A stretch of DNA of 64,000 nucleotides, from positions 1 to 64,000 of the forward strand of contig JAFEBP010000026.1 of NCBI GenBank assembly GCA_018242605.1. Reading direction: 5' to 3'. Source of the stretch: Planctomycetota bacterium. GTDB taxonomy: Bacteria; Planctomycetota; Phycisphaerae; Phycisphaerales; UBA1924. Position 1 is the stretch's first letter; every line of letters starts with the position of its first letter. The translations under genes and the position numbers were made by a program. Below, piece by piece: positions 7,139-15,892 of the stretch. The notes below the pieces were generated by a model, which was not told the DNA's origin, did not search any database, and saw only the letters and a list, made by a program, of their open reading frames with translations.

Positions 7139-9148
7139 TTACAGAGCGGCTGCGGGCTTGGAGGGGCCGAAGGCTCCTTCCACCTGGAGGCGCACGAGTT
7201 CGGCGTAGCGCCCGCTGCGGGCGGTGAGTTCTTCGTGGCTACCGAGTTCGATGATGCGGCCGTCTTCCATGACGGCGATGCGGTCGGCGCTGCGGATGGT
7301 GCTGAGGCGGTGGGCGATGACGAAGCAGGTGCGGCCGCGCATCAGGCCGGCGAGACTGCGCTGGATCAGCGCTTCGCTCTCGCTGTCGAGATTGCTGGTG
7401 GCTTCATCGAGGATGAGGATGAGCGGATCGGCGAGGATGGCGCGGGCGATGGCGATGCGCTGCTTCTGGCCGCCGGAGAGGCGCACGCCGCGTTCGCCGA
7501 TAAGGGTCTGGTAGCCCTTCTCGAGATCGGCGATGAACTCATCGGCGTTGGCCGCCTTGGCCGCGGCGATGATCTGTGCGTTGGTCGCGTCGCGGCGGGC
7601 GTAGGCGATGTTCTCGGCGATGCTGCCGTCAAACAGGAAGACATCCTGCTCGACGATGCCCAGGAGCGAGCGGTACGAGCGGACCGAGATTTCGGGGAGA
7701 CTGCGGCCGTCGAAGCGGAGTTGGCCCTGGGTGGGGTCGTAGAAGCGGGCGATAAGGTTGCAGAGCGTGGTCTTTCCGCTGCCGCTGCGGCCGACGAGAG
7801 CAATGGTCTCGCCGGGCTTGACGTGGAGCGTGACACCCTTGATGACGGGCTGGGGTTCCTTGGCGGCCTGGCCGTTCTCGGATGCGCCAGGGAGTTTCTG
7901 CTTTTCACTCTTGGGGTAGGTGAACCAGACATCCTCGATGTCGATCTGGCCGCGGGCCTGGGTGCGAGTGATGACGGCACCGCCGTCCTGACCGCCGAAC
8001 TCTGGGGCTTCCGCGAGGAGGTCCAGAAGGCGGTCCATGGCGGCGAGGTTGCTCTGGATCTGGGAGGCGGTGCTGGTGAGCGTTTCGATGGGTCCCAGGA
8101 GCATCAGCAAGTACGTGCTGAACATCATGAGATCGCCGATGCTCATGCGGCCCTTGAGCACCTGGGTGCCGCCGTAGATCAGCACGCCCGCGCTGGCGGT
8201 GGGGATCATGATCGACCAGGCGATCTCGAGCACGCGGGACCACCACCAGGTGAGGACCTCGATACGGGTCATGAGGTGCTGGCCGCCGGTGAAGCGGGCG
8301 GACTCGGCGTGCTCGCGGGAAAAGCCACGGACGATGCGGACGCCGCCGAAGGCTTCGGTGGTGGCGGCATCGATGCGTTGGCGCATGAACTTCTGGTCGC
8401 GGTAGAGGGGGCGGATGCGGCCGATCCAAGTTTTGTGGGTGACCCAGACCACTGGGATGAGCAGGACCGCGCCCAGGAGCATGCGCCAATCGACGAAGGT
8501 GAGAATTCCCAGCGTGCCGACGAGTTGAACCACGGCTCGCCAGGGGTTGTAGATCATGCTGAAGAGCAGTTCGCCGGCGAGGCCGCCGTCTTCACGCAGC
8601 AGGCTGGCCATGCCGCCGCTCTTGTACATCTGGACGCGGTGCAGGGGGAGGCGACCGGCGTGCTCGAAAGCGGCGCGGCGGAGTTGGACCTGGAGGCGCT
8701 TGGTGATGCGCGTGAACTGCCAGCGCCCGACGGTGCCCAGCGCCGAGCCGAAGACGGCAAGGCCGACCATGGCGGTGCCGAGCCACCAGAGCAGCGCGAA
8801 GCGGTCGCCGGGCATGAACAACGCCTGGCGGATCGAGGAGGGGATCGCCTCGGGCCCCGGGTGATCGGTGATGATGTAGTCAATGGCGATCTTGGTGCTG
8901 GCGGGGATGAGCAGGCTCACGCAGGTCACGATGGTGAGCGTGGTCAAGCCGAGAATGACCCAGGGGCGGTGCGGCTTGGTGAACTTCCAGAACTCGGCGA
9001 AGAGTTTCAAGAAGCCGCGGGAACGCTTGACCTTGTCGAACTTGGGGTTGGCTTCGCTGTTGGAGCGTTTGGCCCAGGTGGGGTCGGTCTTGATGGATTG
9101 GCGGTATTCGCGGTATCGCTGGCGGCTGTTGGTGCGTGGGGGCAGCAT
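7139..9148 (-). CDS. MsbA-type ABC exporter (fused membrane and ATPase domains)
   Basis: A half-transporter of about 669 residues from the ATG at 9148 (an in-frame ATG at 9235 gives 29 more). About 75 basic residues precede the membrane domain, whose six helices include WVILGLTTLTIVTCVSLLIP and LLWWLGTAMVGLAVFGSALG. The ATPase domain has Walker A GRSGSGKTT, the signature LSGGQKQRIAIARAIL, Walker B LILILDEATSNLD and the switch His in FVIAHRLST. Such homodimers flip lipids, lipid A precursors, peptides or drugs; the substrate is unknown here. A 25-residue insertion (PGASENGQAAKEPQ) lies just before the ATPase core. The comEC-like gene diverges from it. Confidence 0.9.
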   Translation of the reverse strand: MLPPRTNSRQRYREYRQSIKTDPTWAKRSNSEANPKFDKVKRSRGFLKLFAEFWKFTKPHRPWVILGLTTLTIVTCVSLLIPASTKIAIDYIITDHPGPEAIPSSIRQALFMPGDRFALLWWLGTAMVGLAVFGSALGTVGRWQFTRITKRLQVQLRRAAFEHAGRLPLHRVQMYKSGGMASLLREDGGLAGELLFSMIYNPWRAVVQLVGTLGILTFVDWRMLLGAVLLIPVVWVTHKTWIGRIRPLYRDQKFMRQRIDAATTEAFGGVRIVRGFSREHAESARFTGGQHLMTRIEVLTWWWSRVLEIAWSIMIPTASAGVLIYGGTQVLKGRMSIGDLMMFSTYLLMLLGPIETLTSTASQIQSNLAAMDRLLDLLAEAPEFGGQDGGAVITRTQARGQIDIEDVWFTYPKSEKQKLPGASENGQAAKEPQPVIKGVTLHVKPGETIALVGRSGSGKTTLCNLIARFYDPTQGQLRFDGRSLPEISVRSYRSLLGIVEQDVFLFDGSIAENIAYARRDATNAQIIAAAKAANADEFIADLEKGYQTLIGERGVRLSGGQKQRIAIARAILADPLILILDEATSNLDSESEALIQRSLAGLMRGRTCFVIAHRLSTIRSADRIAVMEDGRIIELGSHEELTARSGRYAELVRLQVEGAFGPSKPAAAL

Positions 9149-9352
9149 CGGGGTGAGAGAAGGGTAGTGAAGGCGGGGGGAGTATTCCGGGGTGCTTGCG
9201 TGGCGCCGGCGCTGGGTGCGGATGCCGGATATCACGGGCGAGCGTGCGCGGCGTGAGACCTTCGCGACTTGACTTCGGGCACCGCCCCCATCATCCTCCG
9301 GGGCGTGGAAGCCGGGATAGGAGATTCACGAACAACTGTGCAAGCGGCGCGG

Positions 9353-11818
9353 ATGCGGGCCGCGGCGGCGTTTGTCGCTCTGGCAGCTGGTATTGCGGCG
9401 GCGCGATGGCTGGCGCCGGTGCCCTCGGCGGCGTGTTTCGCGATGGCGGCGGTGTGTCTGGGAGTGGCGGCTGTCGCGGGACAGCGGATGACGGGGGCAG
9501 CGCTGCTGGCAGCGATGATGACATTCGGGGCGGGGTGGTTTGGAGTGCGGGTGGAATCGGTGCCACGGGATTCACTGGCGCGGATATTGGAGGGAGGAAC
9601 GGGGAATGCACCGCTGACGGTGCGGGGCGTGGTGCTGACATCACCACGGATGATGGTGCGGGAAAGGTCGGGGTTGGCGCGATTCGTGGTGGCATCACCC
9701 CGAGTTCGGTTTGATCTTCAAGTGGACAGCGTGCTGATGGAAGGGGGCGGGTGGCAGTGTGCGAGCGGGCGGCTTTGGGTGCGGGTGGAGGGAGAGGAGT
9801 TGCCGACGGTGCGCGCGGGGGATCGGGTACGAATGACGGGGTTGGTGTCGCTGCCGGGACCGCCGACGAACCCGGGGGAGCAGGACATCCGGCCCATCGC
9901 GGCGGAACGGGGTTTCGTGGGGTCGCTGTCGCTCTCGGGGCCCGGATTGATCGCGGCGGATGAGAAGCCGACCGGGTTCGCGGCGGTGCGAGCGGCGTGG
10001 CTGGCGGGGACGGCGGCCCTAAACGATCGGGCGCACCGAGTGGTTGAGAACGCCGCGGGAGATGATCCGCTGGCGAGATCGATGCTGGCGGGTTTGCTGC
10101 TGGGCGACGACGATCCGGCGCAGCGGGATGTGTACAACGCGTTCGCCCGGCAGGGGTTGGTGCACATCCTGTCCATTTCGGGGTTTCACCTTTCGGCGCT
10201 GGCGATGATCGCGCTGGGGTTGCTGCGGCTGTCGGGGGATCGCGGGTGGCTGGAGCCGGTGATCCTCGCGGCGGTCATTCTGCTCTACTGCGCGATGCTG
10301 CCGCCGGCGTCGCCGATTCTGCGGTCGGCGGCGATGGTGCTGATCATCCTGCTGGCCGATGCGCTGGGGCGGCGGTACGACGCGGTGACGCTGCTCATTT
10401 GGATCGGGGCGGGGCTGCTCGTGTGGCGGCCGATGGACCTGTGGAGCGTGGGGTATCAGTTGTCGCTGGGGCTGACGCTGGCGCTGTTGTGGCTGACGCC
10501 GAAGGTGAAGCCTCGGCTGTTCACGGCGCGGCTGAAGGGGACGGTGCGGGAGCACCCGATGGCGGATCGGCTGGCGGACCATGTGCAGGAATCGGTGGCG
10601 GCGAACCTGGTGTGCTGGCTGGTGGCGGCGCCGGTGGTAGCGTGCCGGATGGGTGTGTTGAGCCCGCTCGCGTTCGCGACGAGCTTCGTGGTGGGGCCGC
10701 TGGTGATGGTGGTGTTGGCGATCGGCTATGTCGCGCTGATGGTGGGCATGGTGGTTCCCGCGGCGGCGGGGATGGCATCGGGCGTGTTGTCGTGGCTGAC
10801 GACGGGGGCCGTGGCGGTGGTGCGGTTCGCTGATGCGTGGTCGCTGAGCGCGGTGTACTTGCCGCCGCTGAGCGGGGTGTGGGCGTTTGGGGCGACGGTG
10901 TGCATCGTGGTTGTGCTGGCGGTGCCGCTGCGGGGGTGGAAGGGCAAGCCGCTCGTCACGATGTTCGCGGCGGGCGTGCTGGTGGTGTGGACGGGGTTGG
11001 AGTTGGGGCTGCCGCGGCGGCTAGCGGCGGGGACGCGGCTGCGGATCGACACGCTGGACGTGGACAACGGGACGTGCCACTTCCTGCGGAGCGGTGGCGA
11101 GGCGTTGATGTGGGATTGCGGGAGCCTGTCGAACGCGGGGGTGCAGGCGCGGATCATCGCGGCGGCGCGGGAGTTGGGAGTCAGCAAGGCCCCCACCGCT
11201 GTCATCACCCACCCGGACATTGACCACTACGCGGGGATTCTGGATGCGGTGCGGCCGCTGGGGATCAAGAGGGTGCTCGTGCCGCGACGGTTTTTGGAAG
11301 ACGCGAGCGAGAAGCCCAGGGGACCGGCGGCGGAAGCGGTGCGGGAGTTGGAGCGCGCGGGGGTGGAGGTGCGCGCGGTGGCGGAGGGAGAGACACTGGC
11401 GCTGGGGGAAGTGACGCTGCGGTTTTTGTCACCGCCGCGGGAGTGCGATTGGGACGAGGACAACGACCATTCGCTGGTAGCAGAAGTGCAGAGCGAGGGT
11501 GGAGAATCGCTGGCGCTCATGACCGGGGACATTCAGGACGCGGCGGTGACGAGGCTGGCGGAGGCGTATCCGGCGTTGCGGCCGGCTGTGCTTGAGGTGC
11601 CCCACCACGGTTCGGCGCGAGAGCCGGCGATTCGCTGGGTGGAGGCGCTGAATCCGGCTGTGGCGATCCAATCGACAGGTCAGCGGCGCGCGGGAGATCC
11701 GAGGTGGGCGGCGGCGCGTTCCGGACGGGTGTGGCTGACGACAGCGACGCAGGGAGCGTGCTGGGTGGAAGTTGGGACTGTGGTGCGAGCGGGGTCGACT
11801 CTTGGTGACGGACGGTGA
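9353..11818 (+). CDS. comEC: ComEC/Rec2-family DNA uptake channel with metallo-beta-lactamase domain
   Basis: About 821 residues. An N-terminal hydrophobic pair and an OB-like soluble section (LTVRGVVLTSPRMM, VRAGDRVRMTGLVSLPGPP) precede the competence core with YNAFARQGLVHILSISGFHLSALA, typical of ComEC, then eight or more membrane segments. The C-terminal third is a metallo-beta-lactamase-like domain with THPDIDHYAG and EVPHHGSARE, which in ComEC is thought to degrade the non-transported DNA strand. The protein carries single-stranded DNA across the inner membrane during transformation. No other competence gene is seen here. The start is uncertain: the frame is open from 9269 and a GTG at 9338 is also possible. 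Confidence 0.88.
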   Translation: MRAAAAFVALAAGIAAARWLAPVPSAACFAMAAVCLGVAAVAGQRMTGAALLAAMMTFGAGWFGVRVESVPRDSLARILEGGTGNAPLTVRGVVLTSPRMMVRERSGLARFVVASPRVRFDLQVDSVLMEGGGWQCASGRLWVRVEGEELPTVRAGDRVRMTGLVSLPGPPTNPGEQDIRPIAAERGFVGSLSLSGPGLIAADEKPTGFAAVRAAWLAGTAALNDRAHRVVENAAGDDPLARSMLAGLLLGDDDPAQRDVYNAFARQGLVHILSISGFHLSALAMIALGLLRLSGDRGWLEPVILAAVILLYCAMLPPASPILRSAAMVLIILLADALGRRYDAVTLLIWIGAGLLVWRPMDLWSVGYQLSLGLTLALLWLTPKVKPRLFTARLKGTVREHPMADRLADHVQESVAANLVCWLVAAPVVACRMGVLSPLAFATSFVVGPLVMVVLAIGYVALMVGMVVPAAAGMASGVLSWLTTGAVAVVRFADAWSLSAVYLPPLSGVWAFGATVCIVVVLAVPLRGWKGKPLVTMFAAGVLVVWTGLELGLPRRLAAGTRLRIDTLDVDNGTCHFLRSGGEALMWDCGSLSNAGVQARIIAAARELGVSKAPTAVITHPDIDHYAGILDAVRPLGIKRVLVPRRFLEDASEKPRGPAAEAVRELERAGVEVRAVAEGETLALGEVTLRFLSPPRECDWDEDNDHSLVAEVQSEGGESLALMTGDIQDAAVTRLAEAYPALRPAVLEVPHHGSAREPAIRWVEALNPAVAIQSTGQRRAGDPRWAAARSGRVWLTTATQGACWVEVGTVVRAGSTLGDGR

Positions 11819-12247
11819 TATTTCGTGCAGTTAGGTACATACCTAACGCTGAGCTCTTCGGCTTTTTTGGGATCCTGTCGCAAAGCTTGTGGTGGCGGCA
11901 AGGCCAAGGAATGCTGGAGGCGAGAAGAGGGAACCGGAAGTCAGAATGGCCGGGACGGCCAAGCTACGCGCCGGCGGTCGGTCAGAGGGCTATCCTGACC
12001 CCCCGGTGTTCAACCCGGACGGTGTTCTTTCTGTACACAATGGGTTGAATCACGGCTTCTGCAACGACTACCTTATTCTTCCTGTGAACTTCTGTGGATC
12101 ATCCATCCCGTCGCCTGCGAACAGTCGGTTCTTGACGGCTCTGTGCCGTTCCCGGCGTACGCTGCGAGGGTTTCGTGTGGGCTGTTTCGTGGGAGGCCGG
12201 TTCTGACCCGTCTGCTCGGTGTCCGAGTACTTGCGTAGGAGTCCGTC
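11819..12247. other. Intergenic stretch with a perfect inverted repeat and T-run
   Basis: No gene is supported in these 429 bases. At 11830-11847 there is a perfect repeat GTTAGGT-acat-ACCTAAC. It is followed at about 11853-11871 by a weaker AGCT-CTTC-GGCT hairpin running into TTTTTT. The second element is a plausible terminator for comEC; the first may be an operator or part of the same structure. The remainder probably holds the promoter of the next gene. Confidence 0.45.
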
Positions 12248-13105
12248 GTGCACGTCTTGACCAAAGTCTTCGTCGTTATCGCAGCGATTCTGAGCGTCGC
12301 CCTCTCCGCGCTCGTGATCGCCTACGCCGTCAACACCGACCGCGTCGCCGCGGCGTACCAGGAGCAGGTTTCGCTCCGGGTCGCGGCGGAGAGCAACGCC
12401 ATGGCGGCGGCGGCGGTGTCTGGCACTGAGAAGACCCGCCTGGCCAGCGCCAAGGAGCAGTTGGAGCGGGACAACGCCACGCTGGCGGACCGCATCCGCA
12501 CGCTGGAGGCCGACAACGCCCGACTGCTGACCGACAAGAAGACCGCCGAGCAGGAGCGCGACAGCATCACGGCGAAGATCGCCGAGCTGGGCGAGACCGT
12601 GAAGACCCAGGCGGCGCTGATCACTTCCTACCGCGATGAAGTGACGGGCCTGCGCAACAGCGAGCTGACCTTCCGTCAGCGCGAGATCGACCTCAACAGC
12701 ACGCTCAGCGACCGGGACAGCCAGGTCGAGGTGCTGACCCAGAGCGTGCGGGCCCTGCAGGAGCAGTTGGCCGAGATCAAACGTTCGGCCAGCGGGGCCC
12801 CCGCGGCGGGCGTGATCTCCGGGGCCGACCAGCCCTTCTCGTACACCGGTCCGGTGATCAACGGCCGCATCGAGGCCGTGAGCACCGACGCCGCGACGGG
12901 CAAGATCGTGGTGAAGGTGAACGTGGGCACGAACGACAAGGTCTCCAAGAACATGCGGTTTGCGATCGTCCGGGGCACCGAGACGTTCGTCGGGCACATG
13001 GTGATCGTGAAGCCTGACCTCAAGTGGTCGGTGGGTGAAGTGACGCTGACGGCCAAGGGCTCGTCGGTGCAGGAAGGCGACCTGATCAAGAGCCGCCTTG
13101 AGTAA
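12248..13105 (+). CDS. Membrane-anchored coiled-coil protein with C-terminal beta domain
   Basis: A 285-residue protein starting with GTG at 12248, preceded by TAGGAG. Residues 5-27 form one membrane segment (VFVVIAAILSVALSALVIAYAV). Residues from about 35 to 180 are a long charged coiled coil with clear heptads (KEQLERDNATLADRIRTLEA). After a short Ala/Gly linker, the last 85 residues are beta-rich (NGRIEAVSTDAATGKIVVKV, KNMRFAIVRGTETFVG, GSSVQEGDLI), the kind of compact barrel found in envelope proteins. The role is unknown; the shape suggests an envelope scaffold. The next gene, another small membrane protein, starts 37 bases later and probably works with it. Confidence 0.65.
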   Translation: MHVLTKVFVVIAAILSVALSALVIAYAVNTDRVAAAYQEQVSLRVAAESNAMAAAAVSGTEKTRLASAKEQLERDNATLADRIRTLEADNARLLTDKKTAEQERDSITAKIAELGETVKTQAALITSYRDEVTGLRNSELTFRQREIDLNSTLSDRDSQVEVLTQSVRALQEQLAEIKRSASGAPAAGVISGADQPFSYTGPVINGRIEAVSTDAATGKIVVKVNVGTNDKVSKNMRFAIVRGTETFVGHMVIVKPDLKWSVGEVTLTAKGSSVQEGDLIKSRLE

Positions 13106-13141
13106 GCAGCGGATCCCAATCACCCAACACGGAATACAGAC

Positions 13142-13417
13142 ATGAGCCAGTTCGGAATGCAAATGCCCGCCGGCCGCAAGCGCAGCGCTTCGCCGGATGT
13201 GTACACGGGACTCGCGGTCATCGCGACGGTGTTCCTCGCCGGGGCGTCGTTCGTGGTGTACGGCGCGGGGTCCAAGATCGGCAAGGATGGCCAGCCGTTC
13301 AGCCTGCAGTCAACGAACCCCAAGGAAGTGAAACTGAAGGACCAGCCCGCGGCGGCGGCACCGGCACCCCGGGCGGCCCCGGCCCCCACCGGAGGGGCGG
13401 CGAAGAAGGGCGCGTGA
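13142..13417 (+). CDS. Small single-pass membrane protein, unknown
   Basis: A 91-residue protein with one membrane helix (about residues 23-42, TGLAVIATVFLAGASFVVYG) after a short basic N-terminus containing MQMPAGRKR. A polar section and an Ala/Pro-rich tail ending KKGA follow. No family is recognised. It follows the coiled-coil membrane protein gene by 37 bases on the same strand, which suggests an operon pair. Base composition and codon use match the neighbours. Confidence 0.55.
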   Translation: MSQFGMQMPAGRKRSASPDVYTGLAVIATVFLAGASFVVYGAGSKIGKDGQPFSLQSTNPKEVKLKDQPAAAAPAPRAAPAPTGGAAKKGA

Positions 13418-13581
13418 CCTATCGGGCGGGCCTTGCGGGCCCGGACGGGGGGTAGGAAGCCCCGGCCGGACTGTTCGTGAGCCCCGCTGCTTGAAGAACG
13501 CGTCGCGGAGTGCTAAACTTTTGGCCCTGCGGCGGGAGCCCTTGAAAAAGAGGGTCGACCGTGGGATGGTAGAGAAATGTT

Positions 13582-13655
<74 letters not shown>

Positions 13656-13662
13656 CTTGACG

Positions 13663-13687
13663 AAGGCCCGTGCAAACGGGCCTTTTT
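13663..13687 (+). terminator. Rho-independent terminator after tRNA-Asp
   Basis: A nine-bp perfect stem (AAGGCCCGT/ACGGGCCTT) with GCAA tetraloop, running directly into a T-run. It lies eight bases past the tRNA. Confidence 0.93.
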
Positions 13688-14130
13688 CATTAGCTTTGCG
13701 GGCCTTATTGAGAGCCGCCACGTGCCGCCCGCGCATGTCTGGTCAACGGCCCACACGTGGCCAATCTCCGCAGAACAGGTTCAATATCCGGTGGTCACCG
13801 ACTTGGATCGGTCACCACCGGTCTGCTGGGGTTTCAGAGTCAGTGCCATTGGCCGTGCGCGGCCTCGCGAACGGTTTGAAGATCCGCCAGCGGGGTCGAA
13901 GAGCCATGAACCGCTCCCACGTCGCGCTCAGAGCGATGAAGATCACATGGCCCTTGCCAAGATCCGCCGTGAATTGGAGAAGGCGAGTGCTGCGTCTCGA
14001 AGTGGCATGCGGTGCGTGACGCGCGTAATTGGTCACGCGGGTGCCGCGGCGGTGAGCATCCAAGCCAGGGGCGTTCGGGGCCCGGCCTTGAGTGGTTCGG
14101 AGCATGCCCGCCGAGCCGTGGCAGACCAAC
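13688..14130. other. Intergenic stretch without supported gene
   Basis: About 440 bases between the tRNA terminator and the terminator of the next gene. Open frames exist on both strands, but they overlap the tRNA or lack any recognisable domain, signal peptide or ribosome site. I see no repeat or RNA gene. Confidence 0.5.
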
Positions 14131-14159
14131 ACGAAAACAGCCCCGGGAGGCCGGGGCTG
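14131..14159 (-). terminator. Rho-independent terminator of the metalloprotease gene
   Basis: A nine-bp perfect stem (CAGCCCCGG/CCGGGGCTG) with a GAGG loop at 14138-14159. On the minus strand TTTTCGT follows at once. It lies about 37 bases past the protease stop. Confidence 0.85.
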
Positions 14160-14196
14160 GTGGGTGGTTTGAGGCGACGAGTTTCGGGGTTGGCGG

Positions 14197-15837
14197 CTAC
14201 CGGATGCGTGCCGGGCCGGCCGCGGAGTTCCCCGTGATCGTCATGGGGCGGGTAAGGCGGGTGACCTGGTTGAAGGGAGCAACGTATTCATCCTGCACGC
14301 CGTATCCCTTGACGAAGACGGTCTGGCCGTTCAGGGCGTTGTTGTAGGCATCGAGAAACTCGAGGTAGGGGTGGTTCTGGTTGCCGTTGGGAAAGGCGTA
14401 GGGGTTTCGAGCATCGGCGTACCAGATGCTGCCCTGGTGGGCGTTGCAGGTGGCCGTCGAGTGGAACGCGCCGATCTGACTGATGGAGAGCGGCATGAAG
14501 TCGGAGTTCACGGTGCCGCAACTGACATCGTCGATGGTGGCACACATGATGCTGCAGTACCCGCTGGTGCCGAACTGGTCGCAGGTGTGGGTTGCGTTCC
14601 AGGTGTGGCCCAGCTCGTGCTTGGAGACGAGGTAGCGCATCTGGCTCTGGAAGTTCCAGTCGGCTTCGATCAGCAGGTGACCGCCGTCGGCGCCCGAGCA
14701 CGCCGAGCCCAAGTAGGCCAGCCCCACGGTAGCGCCATCGAGATTCCGCCCCGTGAACAACATCGCCTGATTCCGCGGCACGGGATTCGCGGCGTTCCAG
14801 ACGTTGTCTCGCATCGCCAGCAGCATCTGATCCGCGCTATCAGGGTTTGACGTCTGGTACGGATCGTTGTTGCACGACGTGCGGACCAGGATGTGTGTCA
14901 CGAGATGCCTGAAGCCGAAGTGCTGCGTGTAGCGGGTGTTCGAGGCGTTGATCACTTCGTAGACGAAGTCGATGGTGTCCTGCACGTTGTTGTAGTTGTT
15001 GTAGAGGTAGCAGTCCACATCGACCGCCAACAGCGAGTCCCACGAGGCCCGGGGGGCATAGCCGCCGCCCGATCCTCCCCCGCCGTCCGAGCCGCCGGGC
15101 TGACCGACGCCCTCGTCAGCGATCTGATCGATCGTCATCGTGTGAGCCTGGCCGGGCAGGGGCGGCTTTGGTACGAAGCCTTGGTCATGAGCCGGCGGAT
15201 GGTCGGGCCCGTCCACCACGCCGCACCGGCCCTGGGGCCCCGGGACGGGCCGGGACGAATCCCAGGCCATGTGCAGCCGCGGATCGCCGCCGGTGGTCAG
15301 GTCGCTGAGGGGCTGGATCTCCCAGGCGACGTCCGGGGTGAGTTGCACCAGCGCCCGCAACTTGCCGTTGCGGAACGAGGCGCTCACGGAAGAGTTCGGG
15401 AAGCCATCCACCTCGCCCGCGTACAGGTTGCTGGGCAACTGGTAGAAGCGTTCCAACGAGCCGTCCGGCAACTGGACCATGACGACGGGGTCGTGCCCCT
15501 GCAGGGCCTGTGGATGCAGACGGAGCGTGACCGCCATACCGCCGAGATCGACCTCAATGAGTGTTTCGGCGGGCAAGGTGCCGTCCGGCACGTTCAGCGG
15601 TTGCACGGTGTCGGGGCTCCAGAGAGTTTCGCCGCCCGGAACGACCATCTGCATGGGGTTGCCGCCCTTGATATCGGTGCGGAGCTGGCCCCACTCCGGG
15701 GGCAGCGTGGCTTGCACGACGCCGAGTTCCGTGAGAATCCTCGCCGATTGCCGGTCCGCGACCGGGATCGCTGGTTGAGCGTGCGCGACTCCGGCGAGCA
15801 GCGCGAGAAAGCTGATGATGGAGGCTGCGGACTTCAT
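14197..15837 (-). CDS. Secreted reprolysin-like (M12B) metzincin metalloprotease
   Basis: A 546-residue zinc protease for export. A signal peptide covers residues 1-20 (cut after AHA). Residues 85-170 resemble an ADAM-type propeptide (VTLRLHPQAL, DGSLERFYQLPSNLYAGEV). RCGVVDG with Cys205 could be a cysteine switch. The catalytic domain contains the full metzincin zinc motif HELGHTWNATH (His407, Glu408, His411, His417) and the Met-turn CSIMCA with Met431. Many Cys residues suggest disulfides. The last 70 residues (YAFPNGNQNHPYLEFLDAYN) look like the start of a beta-helix and end near a possible surface-binding unit. It lies 55 bases after a surface-protein gene on the same strand and may process it. 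Confidence 0.87.
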   Translation of the reverse strand: MKSAASIISFLALLAGVAHAQPAIPVADRQSARILTELGVVQATLPPEWGQLRTDIKGGNPMQMVVPGGETLWSPDTVQPLNVPDGTLPAETLIEVDLGGMAVTLRLHPQALQGHDPVVMVQLPDGSLERFYQLPSNLYAGEVDGFPNSSVSASFRNGKLRALVQLTPDVAWEIQPLSDLTTGGDPRLHMAWDSSRPVPGPQGRCGVVDGPDHPPAHDQGFVPKPPLPGQAHTMTIDQIADEGVGQPGGSDGGGGSGGGYAPRASWDSLLAVDVDCYLYNNYNNVQDTIDFVYEVINASNTRYTQHFGFRHLVTHILVRTSCNNDPYQTSNPDSADQMLLAMRDNVWNAANPVPRNQAMLFTGRNLDGATVGLAYLGSACSGADGGHLLIEADWNFQSQMRYLVSKHELGHTWNATHTCDQFGTSGYCSIMCATIDDVSCGTVNSDFMPLSISQIGAFHSTATCNAHQGSIWYADARNPYAFPNGNQNHPYLEFLDAYNNALNGQTVFVKGYGVQDEYVAPFNQVTRLTRPMTITGNSAAGPARIR

Positions 15838-15892
15838 CGGTGCGTTCCTTTCGTCGAGTGTGCGTCAGAGGAAGGAGTTGTTGGAGAGAGGC

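Noticed and set aside
6584-9256. 890-codon open frame opposite the ABC exporter
   Set aside because: It is antisense to a clear ABC exporter and its Gly/Ala/Glu/Asp-biased translation reflects the complementary high-GC frame.
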